Shown here one piece after another: positions 46,289 through 58,645 of a stretch of DNA of 64,000 nt. Position 1 is the stretch's first letter. Each line of letters starts with the position of its first letter. This stretch comes from Lysobacter spongiicola DSM 21749. GTDB taxonomy: Bacteria; Pseudomonadota; Gammaproteobacteria; Xanthomonadales; Xanthomonadaceae. The stretch spans positions 1 through 64,000 of the forward strand of contig NZ_FUXP01000002.1 of assembly GCF_900167055.1 (NCBI RefSeq). Direction: 5' to 3'. Under the pieces are notes generated by a model that saw only the letters and a list, made by a program, of their open reading frames with translations, was not told where the DNA came from and did not search any database. The position numbers and the translations under genes are program-made.

Positions 46289-47344
46289 ATGTACCGCTTC
46301 GCCCGCCCCGTCCTGTTCCGGCTCGATGCCGAGCGGGCACATGACCTGACCCTGCGCGCCCTGGACCGTGCCGCGGCGACGATGCCGTCGCTGCTTCCCG
46401 GGCGTCCGCAGCCCTTGCCCACCCGCGTCTTCGGCCTGGACTTCCCCAACCCGGTCGGCCTCGCCGCCGGGCTGGACAAGAACGGCGCCCACATCGACGC
46501 CCTGCTCGCCCTCGGCTTCGGGTTCGTGGAGATCGGTACCGTCACGCCCCGGCCGCAAGCGGGCAACCCGCGGCCGCGCATGTTCCGGCTGCCCGGCCAG
46601 CAGGCGATCATCAACCGGCTGGGCTTCAACAACGCCGGCGTGGACGCACTGGTGCGCAACGTCGAAAAAGCCAAGCGTCCCAGCGGGCTGCTGGGCATCA
46701 ACATCGGCAAGAACAAGGACACCCCCAACGAGATCGCCGAGGGGGACTACATGTACTGCCTGTCGCGGGTCTATCCGCTGGCGGACTACGTGACGGTCAA
46801 CATCTCCTCGCCCAACACCGCCGGCCTGCGCGAACTGCAGGAAGAGCAGTTGCTGCGCCGGTTGATCAGCATCCTGAGGGAAGAGCAGGAGCGGCTGGGC
46901 GCCAAGCACGGCCGACGCATCCCGATGCTGGTGAAGATCGCGCCCGACCTGTCCGAGGCCGATATCGAGGCCTGCGCGCGCGTGCTTTCGGAGCTGGAGG
47001 TGGACGGCGTCATCGCCACCAACACCACGGTCTCTCGCATGGCCGTCGAGGGTGTACCGGGCGCCTCGGAACAGGGCGGACTGTCCGGCCGCCCGCTCAT
47101 GGGACAGGCGACCACCGTGTTGCGCATGATGCGTACCCGCCTGCCCGAATCCATTCCGCTGGTCGGCGTTGGCGGCATCCTCTCGGGTGCGGATGCGGTG
47201 ACCAAGATGGCGGCTGGTGCGAGCCTGGTGCAGTGCTACACCGGGCTGGTGTACCGCGGTCCCGAACTCGTGGGCGAGTGCGTGGAAGCGATCCGCCGGC
47301 GCAAGTTCGCGCCCAGCAGCGGCCCGGTACCGCCGATCGCATGA
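46289..47344 (+). CDS. pyrD: Dihydroorotate dehydrogenase (quinone), class 2
   Basis: 351 residues. An N-terminal membrane-associating helix pair (about 1-35), then the FMN barrel: [17 protein letters not shown], the catalytic serine in [10 protein letters not shown], and VGVGGILSG. It passes electrons to ubiquinone. Its stop overlaps murB as ATGA. Confidence 0.97.
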   Translation: MYRFARPVLFRLDAERAHDLTLRALDRAAATMPSLLPGRPQPLPTRVFGLDFPNPVGLAAGLDKNGAHIDALLALGFGFVEIGTVTPRPQAGNPRPRMFRLPGQQAIINRLGFNNAGVDALVRNVEKAKRPSGLLGINIGKNKDTPNEIAEGDYMYCLSRVYPLADYVTVNISSPNTAGLRELQEEQLLRRLISILREEQERLGAKHGRRIPMLVKIAPDLSEADIEACARVLSELEVDGVIATNTTVSRMAVEGVPGASEQGGLSGRPLMGQATTVLRMMRTRLPESIPLVGVGGILSGADAVTKMAAGASLVQCYTGLVYRGPELVGECVEAIRRRKFAPSSGPVPPIA

Positions 47345-48384
47345 ACGGTTCCGTCCGCGTCCAGCGCGACGTATCGCTACGCCAGCTCAACACTTTCCAC
47401 GTTCCGGCGCGCGCGCGCCTGCTGGCAGAGGTGGCGGATGCAGCCGCTTTGCCGGAACTGCTTGCCCACCCGGACTTCGCGGCCTCCCGGCCGCTCGTAC
47501 TTGGCGGTGGAAGCAACCTGCTCTTCGTATCCGACCCGGTGCAGCCCCTGCTGATGCTGACCGGCACCACCGTGCAGGTGCTGCCGGATGTCGACGGCTG
47601 CGCCATCGTGCGGGCCGCTGCGGGCGTGGCGTGGCACGACTTCGTCCTGGCGACGGTGGACCAGGGCATGGGCGGGCTGGAGAACCTGGCATTGATTCCC
47701 GGCACCGTGGGCGCCGCGCCGATCCAGAACATCGGCGCCTACGGGGTGGAAGTGTGCGAGTTCATCCACGCGGTCGAAGCGTACGAGCCCGCCGCCGGGG
47801 AATGGTGCCGGCTGTCGGCCGATGCCTGCCGGTTCGGCTACCGGGACAGCCTCTTCAAGCAGCAGCCGGACCGCTTCATCGTCACTGCGGTCGAGTTCGC
47901 GCTGCCACGGCCACATGTCCCGCGGCTGCGCTACGCCGGGTTGCTCGAAGCACTCGGCCGCCAGGGTGCGGATGGCGCTCCCACCCCGCGCGAGATCGCC
48001 GAGGCGGTCATCGCCATCCGCCGCAGCAAGCTGCCGGACGCCGCAGTGATCGGCAACGCCGGCAGCTTCTTCAAGAATCCGATCGTCGACCGGATGACAG
48101 CGGAGGCATTGGGTGCGGACCATCCCGCCCTTCCCGTTTTCCCTGGTCCAGACCCGTCCACGCGGAAACTGTCCGCCGCCTGGCTCATCGATGCCTGCGG
48201 CTGGAAAGGCCACCGTGACGGCGATGCCGGCGTGGCGGCCAGCCATGCGCTGGTCCTGGTCAACCACGGGACCGCCACCGGCCAGCAGTTGCTGGAGCTG
48301 GCCAGGGGCATTTCCACTTCGGTCCGCGAACGCTTCAACGTGGCGCTCGAACCCGAGCCGCGGCTGGTGGGTGCCACGTGGTGA
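47341..48384 (+). CDS. murB: UDP-N-acetylenolpyruvoylglucosamine reductase
   Basis: 347 residues from the ATG overlapping the pyrD stop. It makes UDP-MurNAc with NADPH and FAD. Conserved blocks: LGGGSNLLF (FAD), [25 protein letters not shown], the proton-donor serine in [10 protein letters not shown], and LEPEPRLVG at the end. Type I form. Confidence 0.97.
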   Translation: MNGSVRVQRDVSLRQLNTFHVPARARLLAEVADAAALPELLAHPDFAASRPLVLGGGSNLLFVSDPVQPLLMLTGTTVQVLPDVDGCAIVRAAAGVAWHDFVLATVDQGMGGLENLALIPGTVGAAPIQNIGAYGVEVCEFIHAVEAYEPAAGEWCRLSADACRFGYRDSLFKQQPDRFIVTAVEFALPRPHVPRLRYAGLLEALGRQGADGAPTPREIAEAVIAIRRSKLPDAAVIGNAGSFFKNPIVDRMTAEALGADHPALPVFPGPDPSTRKLSAAWLIDACGWKGHRDGDAGVAASHALVLVNHGTATGQQLLELARGISTSVRERFNVALEPEPRLVGATW

Positions 48385-49286
48385 TCGCCTCGCAGCACAC
48401 CCGCGCCGCGCTGCTGATGCTCGGCAGCACCGGCTTCTTCGCGCTCATGGTGATCGTGATCCGGCTGGCATCGGAATCGCTGCACACGTTCGAGATCGCC
48501 TTCTTCCGCTCGTTCTTCGGCCTGCTTGCCGCCCTGCCGCTCCTGCTGAGGCACGGTCCGGGCCTGCTGCGAACCACGCAGGCACCGCGGTACGTGGTGC
48601 GTTGCGTCCTGGGCACCGCATCGATGTTGTGCGGCTTCTGGGCGATCGGCCACCTGCCGCTCGCACAGGCGGTGTCGCTGTCGTATTCCACGCCCCTGTT
48701 CGTCACCATCGCCGCTGCCCTGTGGCTCGGCGAGCAGGTCCGTGCCAGGCGCTGGACGGCAGTGGTACTCGGCTTCATCGGCGTGCTGGTGATCGTGCGC
48801 CCGGGGACGGCGGAGTTCTCGGCAGGCACGCTGGTCGCCGTGGCGGCCGCGGTCATCAGCGGCATCGTTGCGATACAGATCAAGCAGTTGTCCCACACCG
48901 AGCCGGCCGACCGCATCGTCATCCTGACCACCGCGCTGTGGGTGCCGATGTCGCTCATACCGGCACTGACGGTATGGGAATGGCCGCAAGGCATCACCTG
49001 GTTGTGGGTCGCCGCCGCCGGCGTGCTGGGCACGGCGGGGCACATGCTGTGGACGCGGGCGCTCAAGCTGGGCGATGTTTCGGCGCTCACACCGATCAGC
49101 TTCATGCAGTTGCCGATCGTGGCGGTGCTGGGCTTCCTGCTGTTCGGGGAAGCGGTGGACCGCTGGACGGCCATCGGGGCGGCGATCATCCTCTTCGCGA
49201 ACGGCTATATCGCGCATCGCGAGGCACAGCTGGCTCGGCGCGCAGCGACTGCTGCGGCAACCTCCGCGGTCGAGCCCGGGCAGTAG
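48378..49286 (+). CDS. EamA-family (DMT) transporter
   Basis: 302 residues, about ten membrane helices in two EamA repeats (about 10-140 and 150-285). Starts at a GTG inside the end of murB (seven-base overlap) or at the next GTG. Substrate unknown; the family exports metabolites or amino acids. Confidence 0.88.
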   Translation: MVIASQHTRAALLMLGSTGFFALMVIVIRLASESLHTFEIAFFRSFFGLLAALPLLLRHGPGLLRTTQAPRYVVRCVLGTASMLCGFWAIGHLPLAQAVSLSYSTPLFVTIAAALWLGEQVRARRWTAVVLGFIGVLVIVRPGTAEFSAGTLVAVAAAVISGIVAIQIKQLSHTEPADRIVILTTALWVPMSLIPALTVWEWPQGITWLWVAAAGVLGTAGHMLWTRALKLGDVSALTPISFMQLPIVAVLGFLLFGEAVDRWTAIGAAIILFANGYIAHREAQLARRAATAAATSAVEPGQ

Positions 49287-49341
49287 AAACAGGAACCCCG
49301 GCGCGTGGCCGGGGCTCCCGTCGTGCTTCAGGGCGCGAAGC

Positions 49342-51528
<2,187 letters not shown>

Positions 51529-51911
51529 CCCGAAACTCCTCTTTTCCATGAGAACGTCCACCGCGATGCGGTGGCGCGGATTCAGCTTTTCCCCCTGTTC
51601 CGCAGGATCGTCCCTGACCGGTAGGTACCGGCAGCCATCAATCCGGATGTGGATCGACCCTTCGGATCGTCGCAGTGCCGAAAACGGCGACCGGCTGACG
51701 CTATGCGTCACATGACGGGCACGTCAACCGGTGTCCGGAGCGCCGCAGCGGGCTCCGGCCCTCCATGGCCATACCCCCAGGTCCGTCCCGGACGCTGCAG
51801 GCCCCGCCAGTTCTTGCGTCGCGGCGTGGCCGAGCAATGCAGCCCCCTGCAACACGGACGAAACAATGTTCCAGGAATATTGACGCGACGCAGCAGCGGT
51901 TTCCGCGCCCG
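51529..51911 (-). other. Spacer between the PAP2 gene and the M4 protease, with promoter and leader
   Basis: 383 bases without a convincing gene. It holds the promoter and operator candidate listed at 51696-51727, a roughly 165-base untranslated leader, and the AGAGGAG site of the protease. The open frame reaching 51711 extends the protease frame but lacks a ribosome site. Confidence 0.5.
51696..51727 (-). promoter_or_regulatory. Candidate promoter and operator of the M4 protease
   Basis: Minus strand: -35 TTGACG (51727-51722), 16-base spacer, weak -10 CATAGC (51705-51700). A perfect inverted repeat TGACGCTATGCGTCA (51696-51710) covers the -10, so a regulator bound there would block polymerase. 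TGTGA overlaps one arm, but a full Crp/Clp site is not present. Confidence 0.5.
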
Positions 51912-52643
51912 CTACTGGTCGAACCCTGTCTGCCAGGGCCGGGCGTGGAAGCGGAACAGCACGAAGTACGACACTCCGACCCACGCACTGGCCGCGGCCC
52001 AGCCGGCCAGGATGTCCGACGGGTAATGCACCCCGAGGTAGATCCGCGAGAAACCGACCAGCACCACCGCCGGCGGCAGGAGCACGGCCGCAGCCCAGCG
52101 CCAGCGGGTATGCCATGCCAGCAGGAACAGCACGCATGCCAGGGTGGCCGAGCCCATGGCGTGCCCGCTGGGGAAGCTGTAGGTGAGCTCGGGTGTGATG
52201 GATTCCCACAACGATGGCCGCTCACGCGCGAACACCAGCTTCGTTCCCATGTTGAGCAAGGCCGACCCACCCAGCGCCACGGCGGCGAACGTCGCCTCGC
52301 GCAACCGCCGCATCGCGAACAGCGACAGCACCAGCAGGATGTCCAGGGGCACCACCCCGTGCAGATAACCCAGGTCGGTCACCACCACGAAGAACCGGTC
52401 CAGCCCTTCACTCGCCAGACCCTGGGCCCAAAGCAGCAGTGGCTCGTCGAATGCGAATCCCTCCCGGTCGGCGACTTCGTCCGCGAGTTCCGCAAAAAGC
52501 CACAAGGGCAACAGCAAGCTGAAGAACGCGAGCAGCAGGCTCCCGCCGTGACGTTCCCAGAGTTCGAGCAGTATCCGACGCTCGGCGCGTACGGCGCCTT
52601 GCGCGGAGCCGGAAGCCGGGTCAGTCGGGCCTGGGGCCGCCAT
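51912..52643 (-). CDS. PAP2-family membrane phosphatase
   Basis: 243 residues with about five to six membrane helices. All three acid-phosphatase motifs are present: [15 protein letters not shown] and [12 protein letters not shown]. It likely dephosphorylates undecaprenyl pyrophosphate or phosphatidic acid in the membrane. Its start lies 23 bases inside ispG, an isoprenoid gene, which makes the undecaprenyl substrate attractive. Confidence 0.88.
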   Translation of the reverse strand: MAAPGPTDPASGSAQGAVRAERRILLELWERHGGSLLLAFFSLLLPLWLFAELADEVADREGFAFDEPLLLWAQGLASEGLDRFFVVVTDLGYLHGVVPLDILLVLSLFAMRRLREATFAAVALGGSALLNMGTKLVFARERPSLWESITPELTYSFPSGHAMGSATLACVLFLLAWHTRWRWAAAVLLPPAVVLVGFSRIYLGVHYPSDILAGWAAASAWVGVSYFVLFRFHARPWQTGFDQ

Positions 52644-53898
52644 AGTGCCGCTCCACGTAGCTGTCGATCAGTCCGACGAACTCGTCGGCGATGCGCTCCC
52701 CCCGCAGTGTCACGGTCTTTTCGCCGTCCTCGAACACCGGGGCCGAAGGTGCCTCGCCCGTGCCCGGCAACGAGATGCCGATGTTGGCATGGCGCGATTC
52801 GCCAGGTCCGTTCACCACGCAGCCCATGACCGCCAAGGTGAGGTTCTCCGCGCCCGGATGCGTGACCTTCCACTCCGGCATGCGGGCGCGGACGTGCTCC
52901 TGCACCTTCTGCGCGAGCTCCTGGAAGAAGGTGCTGGTGGTGCGCCCGCAGCCGGGGCATGCGGTGACCATTGGCGTGAACGCGCGCAGCCCCATCGTCT
53001 GCAGCAACTCCTGCGCGACCACCACCTCGTTGGTCCGCGACTGGCCCGGCTCGGGGGTCAGCGAAATCCGGATGGTGTCGCCGATCCCCTCCTGCATCAG
53101 CACCGCGAGCGCCGCGGACGACGCCACGATGCCCTTGCTGCCGATCCCGGCCTCGGTCAGCCCGAGGTGCAAGGCATGGTCGCCGCGCCGGGCGAGCTCG
53201 CGATAGACGGCGATCAGCTCCTGCACGCCGCTGACCTTCGCGCTCAACACGATGCGCTCCGGCGGCAGCCCCAGTTCGACCGCACGCCCGGCGGAATCCA
53301 GTGCGGAGCGGATCAGCGCCTCGCGCAGCACCCTGCCCGCCTCCCACGGCACCGCCCGCTCATGGTTCTCGTCCATCAGGCGCGTCGCCAGCGCCTGGTC
53401 GAGCGAACCCCAGTTGGCACCGATGCGCACCGGCTTGCCGTACTTGATGGCGAACTCGATCAGGGTGGCGAACTGGCTGTCGCGCTTCTTGCCGAAGCCG
53501 ACGTTGCCGGGGTTGATGCGGTATTTGGCCAGCGCCTCGGCGCATGCCGGCTCGCCTGCCAGCAACTGGTGCCCGTTGTAGTGGAAGTCGCCGATCAGCG
53601 GCACCGGCGCGTTCATCATCGCCAGCTTGTCGCGGATGCGGGGCACCGCGGCGGCGGCCTCGGCCGTATTGACCGTGAGCCGCACCAGCTCCGAGCCGGC
53701 GCGCCACAGCTGCGCAACCTGCTTCACCGTGCCGTCGATGTCGGCCGTATCGGTGTTGGTCATGGACTGCACCACCACTGGCGCACCGCCACCCACCGTC
53801 ACGCCACCGATATCGACGGGTCGGGTATGGCGGCGCGCTTGCGGACCGAAGGTGGGAGCGGCGTCGGGGCCGTGTGCATCGGGATTCATGGCGCGCAT
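52621..53898 (-). CDS. ispG: 4-hydroxy-3-methylbut-2-enyl diphosphate synthase
   Basis: 425 residues. Sixth step of the MEP isoprenoid pathway. The TIM-barrel part begins [14 protein letters not shown]; the 4Fe-4S ligands are in [10 protein letters not shown] and [11 protein letters not shown] second ATG (53889) three codons in is possible. Overlaps PAP2. Confidence 0.96.
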   Translation of the reverse strand: MRAMNPDAHGPDAAPTFGPQARRHTRPVDIGGVTVGGGAPVVVQSMTNTDTADIDGTVKQVAQLWRAGSELVRLTVNTAEAAAAVPRIRDKLAMMNAPVPLIGDFHYNGHQLLAGEPACAEALAKYRINPGNVGFGKKRDSQFATLIEFAIKYGKPVRIGANWGSLDQALATRLMDENHERAVPWEAGRVLREALIRSALDSAGRAVELGLPPERIVLSAKVSGVQELIAVYRELARRGDHALHLGLTEAGIGSKGIVASSAALAVLMQEGIGDTIRISLTPEPGQSRTNEVVVAQELLQTMGLRAFTPMVTACPGCGRTTSTFFQELAQKVQEHVRARMPEWKVTHPGAENLTLAVMGCVVNGPGESRHANIGISLPGTGEAPSAPVFEDGEKTVTLRGERIADEFVGLIDSYVERHYGGPRPD

Positions 53899-54000
53899 TG
53901 TACCGCCGCCGGCCTGACTGCCCGGTCAGTCTCGGCCGCATCCAGGTGACCGTGGCGGGTCGCTGCGCTAGGGTATCGGGCCGCACCGCCCGGCCCTGCC

Positions 54001-55335
54001 ATGCCCCTGGAAGACCCCGCCCGAGACGTCCTGACGCCGAGCCAGCTCAACACCCTGGCGCGCGACCTGCTGGAGGGTTCCTTCCCCCTGGTCTGGCTGG
54101 AGGCGGAACTGGGCAACGTGGCGCGTCCCGCGTCCGGGCACCTCTACTTCACCCTCAAGGATGCGCGCGCACAGGTGCGTTGCGCGATGTTCAAGCCCAA
54201 GAGCAGCTGGTTGAAGTTCGTGCCGCGCGAAGGCATGCGGGTCATGGCGCGCGGACGGGTGACGCTGTACGAGGCACGCGGCGAGTACCAGATGGTGCTC
54301 GACCACATGGAGGAGGCGGGGGAAGGTGCGCTCCGGCGCGCGTTCGACGAGTTGCGGGCCCGCCTGCAGGCGGAAGGACTGTTCGATGACGCCCGCAAGC
54401 GCCCCCTGCCCGCCTTCGCCAGGCGGATCGCCGTCATCACCTCGCCCACGGGCGCGGCGGTCCGGGACGTGCTGAGCGTGCTGGGCAGGCGCTTCCCGCT
54501 GGTCGAGGCCGACGTGCTGCCGGTGCAGGTGCAGGGAGCGGCCGCCGCGGCGCAGATCACCCGCATGCTCCAGCGTGCCGAGGCATCCGGACGCTACGAC
54601 GTGATCGTGCTGGCGCGCGGTGGCGGTTCGCTCGAAGACCTGTGGGCGTTCAATGACGAGCACCTCGCGCGGGCGATTGCGACATGCCAGGTCCCGCTGG
54701 TCTCCGCCGTCGGCCATGAAACCGACTTCAGCCTGGCGGACTTCGCGGCCGATCTGCGGGCACCCACGCCGTCGGTCGCCGCCGAGCTGCTGGTGCCTGC
54801 TTCCGATGATCTTGCCCGGCGCCTGCGAACGCTCGAAGCAAGACTCCGGAGCCACCAGTCCCAGAGGCTGCACCGACTGATGCAGCGTACCGACCGGGCT
54901 GCCCTGCGCTTGAACGCGATGCGGCCACGGGCCCGACTGGACCTGCTGTGTCGCAGGCAGGCCGAAGCGTTGCGCCGACTTTCCGCGGCTCTGGCGCGGC
55001 GGCTCGAGCAGGACCGCGCCCGGGTCCGCCATGCCGACGCGGTGCTGCGGGCCGCCCATCCCGGGCGCCGCCTCATCCGTCTGCGTGAGCGCCTCGCCGC
55101 GGTGTCCAACCGGCCGCAGGCGGCGATCGCAAGACGCCTTTCCGACGACGCCAGGCAGCTGCGCGGGCTCGCGCGTTCTCTGGAGGCTGTGAGCCCGCTG
55201 GCGACGGTCGCCCGTGGCTACGCCATCCTCCAGCACCAGGACGGCCGGATCGTGCGCTCCGCGCTGGATGCCGCCCCCGGTGACCGCCTCGATGCGCGGC
55301 TGGCGGATGGGCAGTTGCGGTTACGCGTGGAGTAG
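54001..55335 (+). CDS. xseA: Exodeoxyribonuclease VII large subunit
   Basis: 444 residues: OB-fold (about 15-105, [20 protein letters not shown]), catalytic domain (about 125-300, [42 protein letters not shown]), then a long coiled-coil and the C-terminal GYAIL segment. Degrades single-stranded DNA with XseB, which is not in the window. Divergent from ispG. Confidence 0.96.
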   Translation: MPLEDPARDVLTPSQLNTLARDLLEGSFPLVWLEAELGNVARPASGHLYFTLKDARAQVRCAMFKPKSSWLKFVPREGMRVMARGRVTLYEARGEYQMVLDHMEEAGEGALRRAFDELRARLQAEGLFDDARKRPLPAFARRIAVITSPTGAAVRDVLSVLGRRFPLVEADVLPVQVQGAAAAAQITRMLQRAEASGRYDVIVLARGGGSLEDLWAFNDEHLARAIATCQVPLVSAVGHETDFSLADFAADLRAPTPSVAAELLVPASDDLARRLRTLEARLRSHQSQRLHRLMQRTDRAALRLNAMRPRARLDLLCRRQAEALRRLSAALARRLEQDRARVRHADAVLRAAHPGRRLIRLRERLAAVSNRPQAAIARRLSDDARQLRGLARSLEAVSPLATVARGYAILQHQDGRIVRSALDAAPGDRLDARLADGQLRLRVE

Positions 55336-55371
55336 TAACCTCGGGTGCTGGCCCCCACCAGGACCCCCGCG

Positions 55372-56811
55372 ATGCCAAAGCTGAAGAAGCAGTACCCGTA
55401 CTACCTCGCCGGCCGGCCGTTGCAGCCCAACGCCGACCTGCAGGTCCGCGACAAGTACAGCGGCCGCGTGGCCACCCGCGTCGCGATGGGCGATGCCGCT
55501 GCCGTCGAGAAGGCCATCGCTTCTGCGCATGCCGCCCGCGACGCTATGTCGGCTTTCACGCCGGACGCGCGGCGGGACGTACTGGAGCATTGCGTCCGCA
55601 GGTTCCGCGAACGCAGCGAGGAACTCGCCCACGCACTGTGCATCGAGGCGGGAAAGCCGATAGGCGACGCCCGTGGCGAGGTCGAGCGACTGGTCGACAC
55701 CTTCCGGATGGCCGCGTCGGAGGCCACCCGCATCGGTGGCGAGGTGATCGAACTGCAGGTGTCGGAACGCACCCGCGGCTATCGTGGCATGACGCGCCGG
55801 TTCCCCATCGGGGCCTGCAGCTTCATCACGCCGTTCAACTTCCCCTTGAACCTGGTGGCGCACAAGGTGGCGCCAGCGGTGGCGGCCGGTTGTCCGTTCG
55901 TGCTCAAGCCCGCAGCCAAGACGCCCATCGGAGCGCTGATCATCGCCGAGGTCCTGGCCGAAACCGACCTCCCCGAAGGCGCATTCTCCGTGCTGCCCTG
56001 CTCCAACGAGGACGCCGCCCCACTGGTGGAGGACGAGCGCATCGCGTTGCTGAGCTTCACCGGCGGACTGGTCGGCTGGGACATGAAGGCGCGGGCTGGA
56101 CGCAAGAAGGTGGTGCTGGAGCTTGGCGGCAACGCCGCCTGCATCGTCGACGCCGACCCCGGCCTGGATCTGGACCACGTGGTCGAGCGCCTGGTGTCCG
56201 GGGCCTACTACCAGTCCGGCCAAAGCTGCATCAGCGTGCAGCGCATCCTCGCCCATGCCGACATCTACACCGCGCTGCGGCGGAAGCTGAAGGCGGCGGT
56301 GGCGAAGCTTCCCATGGGCGATCCGCGCGACGAGGACACCTTCATCGGACCGATGATCGACGAGGAGGCCGCGCGCAGGGTCGAAGGCTGGATCGCATCG
56401 GCCCGCAAGTCCGGTGCCAGGAAACTCGCCGGCGGCCCCCGGGAAGGCAACATGCTGCCGGCATGGCTGTTGGAGGACGTTCCGCGCGAAGCCGACCTCT
56501 ATCGCAAGGAGGCATTCGGGCCGGTCGCGATGATGGAGCCGTTCGACGACTTCGAGCAGGCGCTGGATACGGTCAACGACAGCGAATTCGGCTTGCAGGC
56601 CGGCGTGTTCACCGCACGGCTGGACCATGCGATGCGCGCCTGGGAGCGGTTGAAGGTGGGCGGGGTCGTGATCGGTGACATCCCCAGCTTCCGCGTCGAC
56701 AACATGCCCTATGGCGGTGTGAAGCAATCCGGGCTGGGCCGCGAAGGCGTGCGATACGCGATCGAAGACATGACCGAACAACGGCTCCTTGTCATCCGCG
56801 ACGCTGGATAG
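55372..56811 (+). CDS. Aldehyde dehydrogenase family protein
   Basis: 479 residues from ATG 55372 (AGGA upstream). Core motifs FITPFNFPLNLV, the catalytic Glu in VLELGGNAACIV and Cys in SGQSCISVQRI are intact. Substrate not evident. The start at 55345 would add nine residues. Confidence 0.88.
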   Translation: MPKLKKQYPYYLAGRPLQPNADLQVRDKYSGRVATRVAMGDAAAVEKAIASAHAARDAMSAFTPDARRDVLEHCVRRFRERSEELAHALCIEAGKPIGDARGEVERLVDTFRMAASEATRIGGEVIELQVSERTRGYRGMTRRFPIGACSFITPFNFPLNLVAHKVAPAVAAGCPFVLKPAAKTPIGALIIAEVLAETDLPEGAFSVLPCSNEDAAPLVEDERIALLSFTGGLVGWDMKARAGRKKVVLELGGNAACIVDADPGLDLDHVVERLVSGAYYQSGQSCISVQRILAHADIYTALRRKLKAAVAKLPMGDPRDEDTFIGPMIDEEAARRVEGWIASARKSGARKLAGGPREGNMLPAWLLEDVPREADLYRKEAFGPVAMMEPFDDFEQALDTVNDSEFGLQAGVFTARLDHAMRAWERLKVGGVVIGDIPSFRVDNMPYGGVKQSGLGREGVRYAIEDMTEQRLLVIRDAG

Positions 56812-56890
56812 CAGGCCGGGCGGCCTGCACTGCCAACCCCGATTGTCCTTGTCGTGCGTTTAAGCTCCTCGCAACGACAAGGAGACCGGT

Positions 56891-58645
56891 ATGCACCAGA
56901 GCACGTCGAACACCACCAGCACTGCCTCGCGATCCGTCGCGCCATCAGGCGGCGCCGCGCGCCTGGCCGCCGCGGTGCTAGCCGCCCTCGCGCTGGCCGC
57001 CTGCAGCACAACCCATGACTCGCCCGTGGCAGCCGAATCCGGGGGCACGCGGGCTTCGGAACGTACTGCACCACCGATCGTCGTGGATGACCCGTCTCCG
57101 CTCGATGTTCCCGCGCCCCCGATCGCGCCGGCCGCGCCACCGGCACCGATGGCCTCGATGGCGAACCCCGCGAAGATGTTCGCGGTCTCCCCACCCGCGA
57201 ATACCGAGCGCTATGCCGAGGTGGAGGACAATCCGGTCCAGCGCGCCTCCGAGCAACCGGTGTCGACGTTCTCCATCGATGTCGATACCGGCAGCTACAG
57301 CAACGTGCGACGCATGCTCACCGATGGCATCCGCCCGCCGGCCGATGCCGTGCGTGCCGAAGAGTTCATCAACTACTTCGACTACGGACACCCCGCTCCC
57401 GCCGACCGCGCGACGCCGTTCCGGGTCAGCACCGAGGTCGCCGCCGCGCCCTGGAACGCCGATCGCCAGTTGCTGATGATCGGCATCAAGGGCTACGACA
57501 TCCCGCGCGACGAACTGCCGCCGGCCAACCTGGTGCTGCTGGTGGACACCTCGGGATCGATGCACTCGCCCGACAAGCTGCCGCTGCTCAAGCGCGCCAT
57601 GGGCATGCTGGTGCGCCAACTGCGTCCGCAGGACCGCGTGTCCATCGTCGCCTACGCGGGATCGGCGGGCCTGGTGCTCGCCCCGACGCCGGGTGACCGG
57701 CAGGGCGAGATCCTCGCCGCGCTGGAGCAGCTCCAGGCCGGCGGCAGCACCAACGGTGGCGAAGGCATCAAGCTCGCGTATGCGATGGCGCGACAGGCGT
57801 ACATCGAAGGCGGCGCCAACCGGGTGTTGCTGGCCACCGATGGCGACTTCAACGTCGGCACCGTGGACCAGAATGCACTGGAGACCCTGGTCGCCGACCA
57901 GCGCGACAGCGGCATCGCCCTGACCACGCTCGGCTTCGGCAGTGGTAATTACAACGACGCCCTGGCCGAGCGCCTGGCGGACCTGGGCAACGGCAACCAT
58001 GCCTACATCGACAGCGCGCTGGAGGCGCGGCGGGTGCTGGTGGAGTCGATGGGGTCGACCCTGCTGACCATCGCCAGCGACGTGAAGGTGCAGGTCGAGT
58101 TCAACCCGGCGCGGGTCGCCGAGTACCGGCTGGTGGGCTACGAAAACCGCGTGCTACGCAACGAGGATTTCGCCAATGACAAGGTGGATGCCGGCGAGAT
58201 CGGCGCGGGGCACGAGGTGACCGCGCTGTACGAGATCACGCTGGTCGGTTCACCGGCGGCACGCCTGCCGGCGCTGCGCTATGGCGCCCCACCAGTCGCT
58301 ACCGGCGATGCCAATGCGAAAGAACTCGCCCACGTACGGCTTCGTTACAAGGACCCCGGCACGACGCACAGCAAGTTGATCGAAGCCCCGGTGCTGCCGA
58401 CAGCGCCCGGCACGCAGCCGGGTGAAGCGATGAAGCTGGCCGCGACCGTCGCCGGGTTTGCCGATGCCCTGCGCGGCGGCACCCGCACCGATGGCTGGGG
58501 CTGGGAAGGGATCCTCGCCAGTGCCCGCACCGGTGATCGTGGACAACGACTGGCACCACGGGAGTTCATCGAACTGGTGGAGCAGGCGCGGATGTTGAGC
58601 GGCGGCACCGTCATGGGTCCCACAGGGGAGTCGCTCAGGAACTGA
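56891..58645 (+). CDS. VWA-domain lipoprotein with DUF3520 tail
   Basis: 584 residues. Lipoprotein signal ending LAALALAACS; a Pro-rich linker; the N-terminal YfbK-type domain (about 100-200, FSIDVDTGSYSNVRRML); a von Willebrand A domain with metal-site VDTSGSMHS (about 215-395); DUF3520 (about 400-575). Similar to YfbK of E. coli; an adhesion or assembly role in the envelope is inferred. ACAAGGAG precedes the ATG. Its end overlaps the converging GGDEF-EAL gene by 11 bases. Confidence 0.9.
   Translation: MHQSTSNTTSTASRSVAPSGGAARLAAAVLAALALAACSTTHDSPVAAESGGTRASERTAPPIVVDDPSPLDVPAPPIAPAAPPAPMASMANPAKMFAVSPPANTERYAEVEDNPVQRASEQPVSTFSIDVDTGSYSNVRRMLTDGIRPPADAVRAEEFINYFDYGHPAPADRATPFRVSTEVAAAPWNADRQLLMIGIKGYDIPRDELPPANLVLLVDTSGSMHSPDKLPLLKRAMGMLVRQLRPQDRVSIVAYAGSAGLVLAPTPGDRQGEILAALEQLQAGGSTNGGEGIKLAYAMARQAYIEGGANRVLLATDGDFNVGTVDQNALETLVADQRDSGIALTTLGFGSGNYNDALAERLADLGNGNHAYIDSALEARRVLVESMGSTLLTIASDVKVQVEFNPARVAEYRLVGYENRVLRNEDFANDKVDAGEIGAGHEVTALYEITLVGSPAARLPALRYGAPPVATGDANAKELAHVRLRYKDPGTTHSKLIEAPVLPTAPGTQPGEAMKLAATVAGFADALRGGTRTDGWGWEGILASARTGDRGQRLAPREFIELVEQARMLSGGTVMGPTGESLRN

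Noticed and set aside
49292-49318. GC-rich hairpin between the EamA and M4 genes as a terminator
   Set aside because: A stem CCCCGGC/GCCGGGG is visible, but there is no T-run on either side, so it was not listed as a feature.
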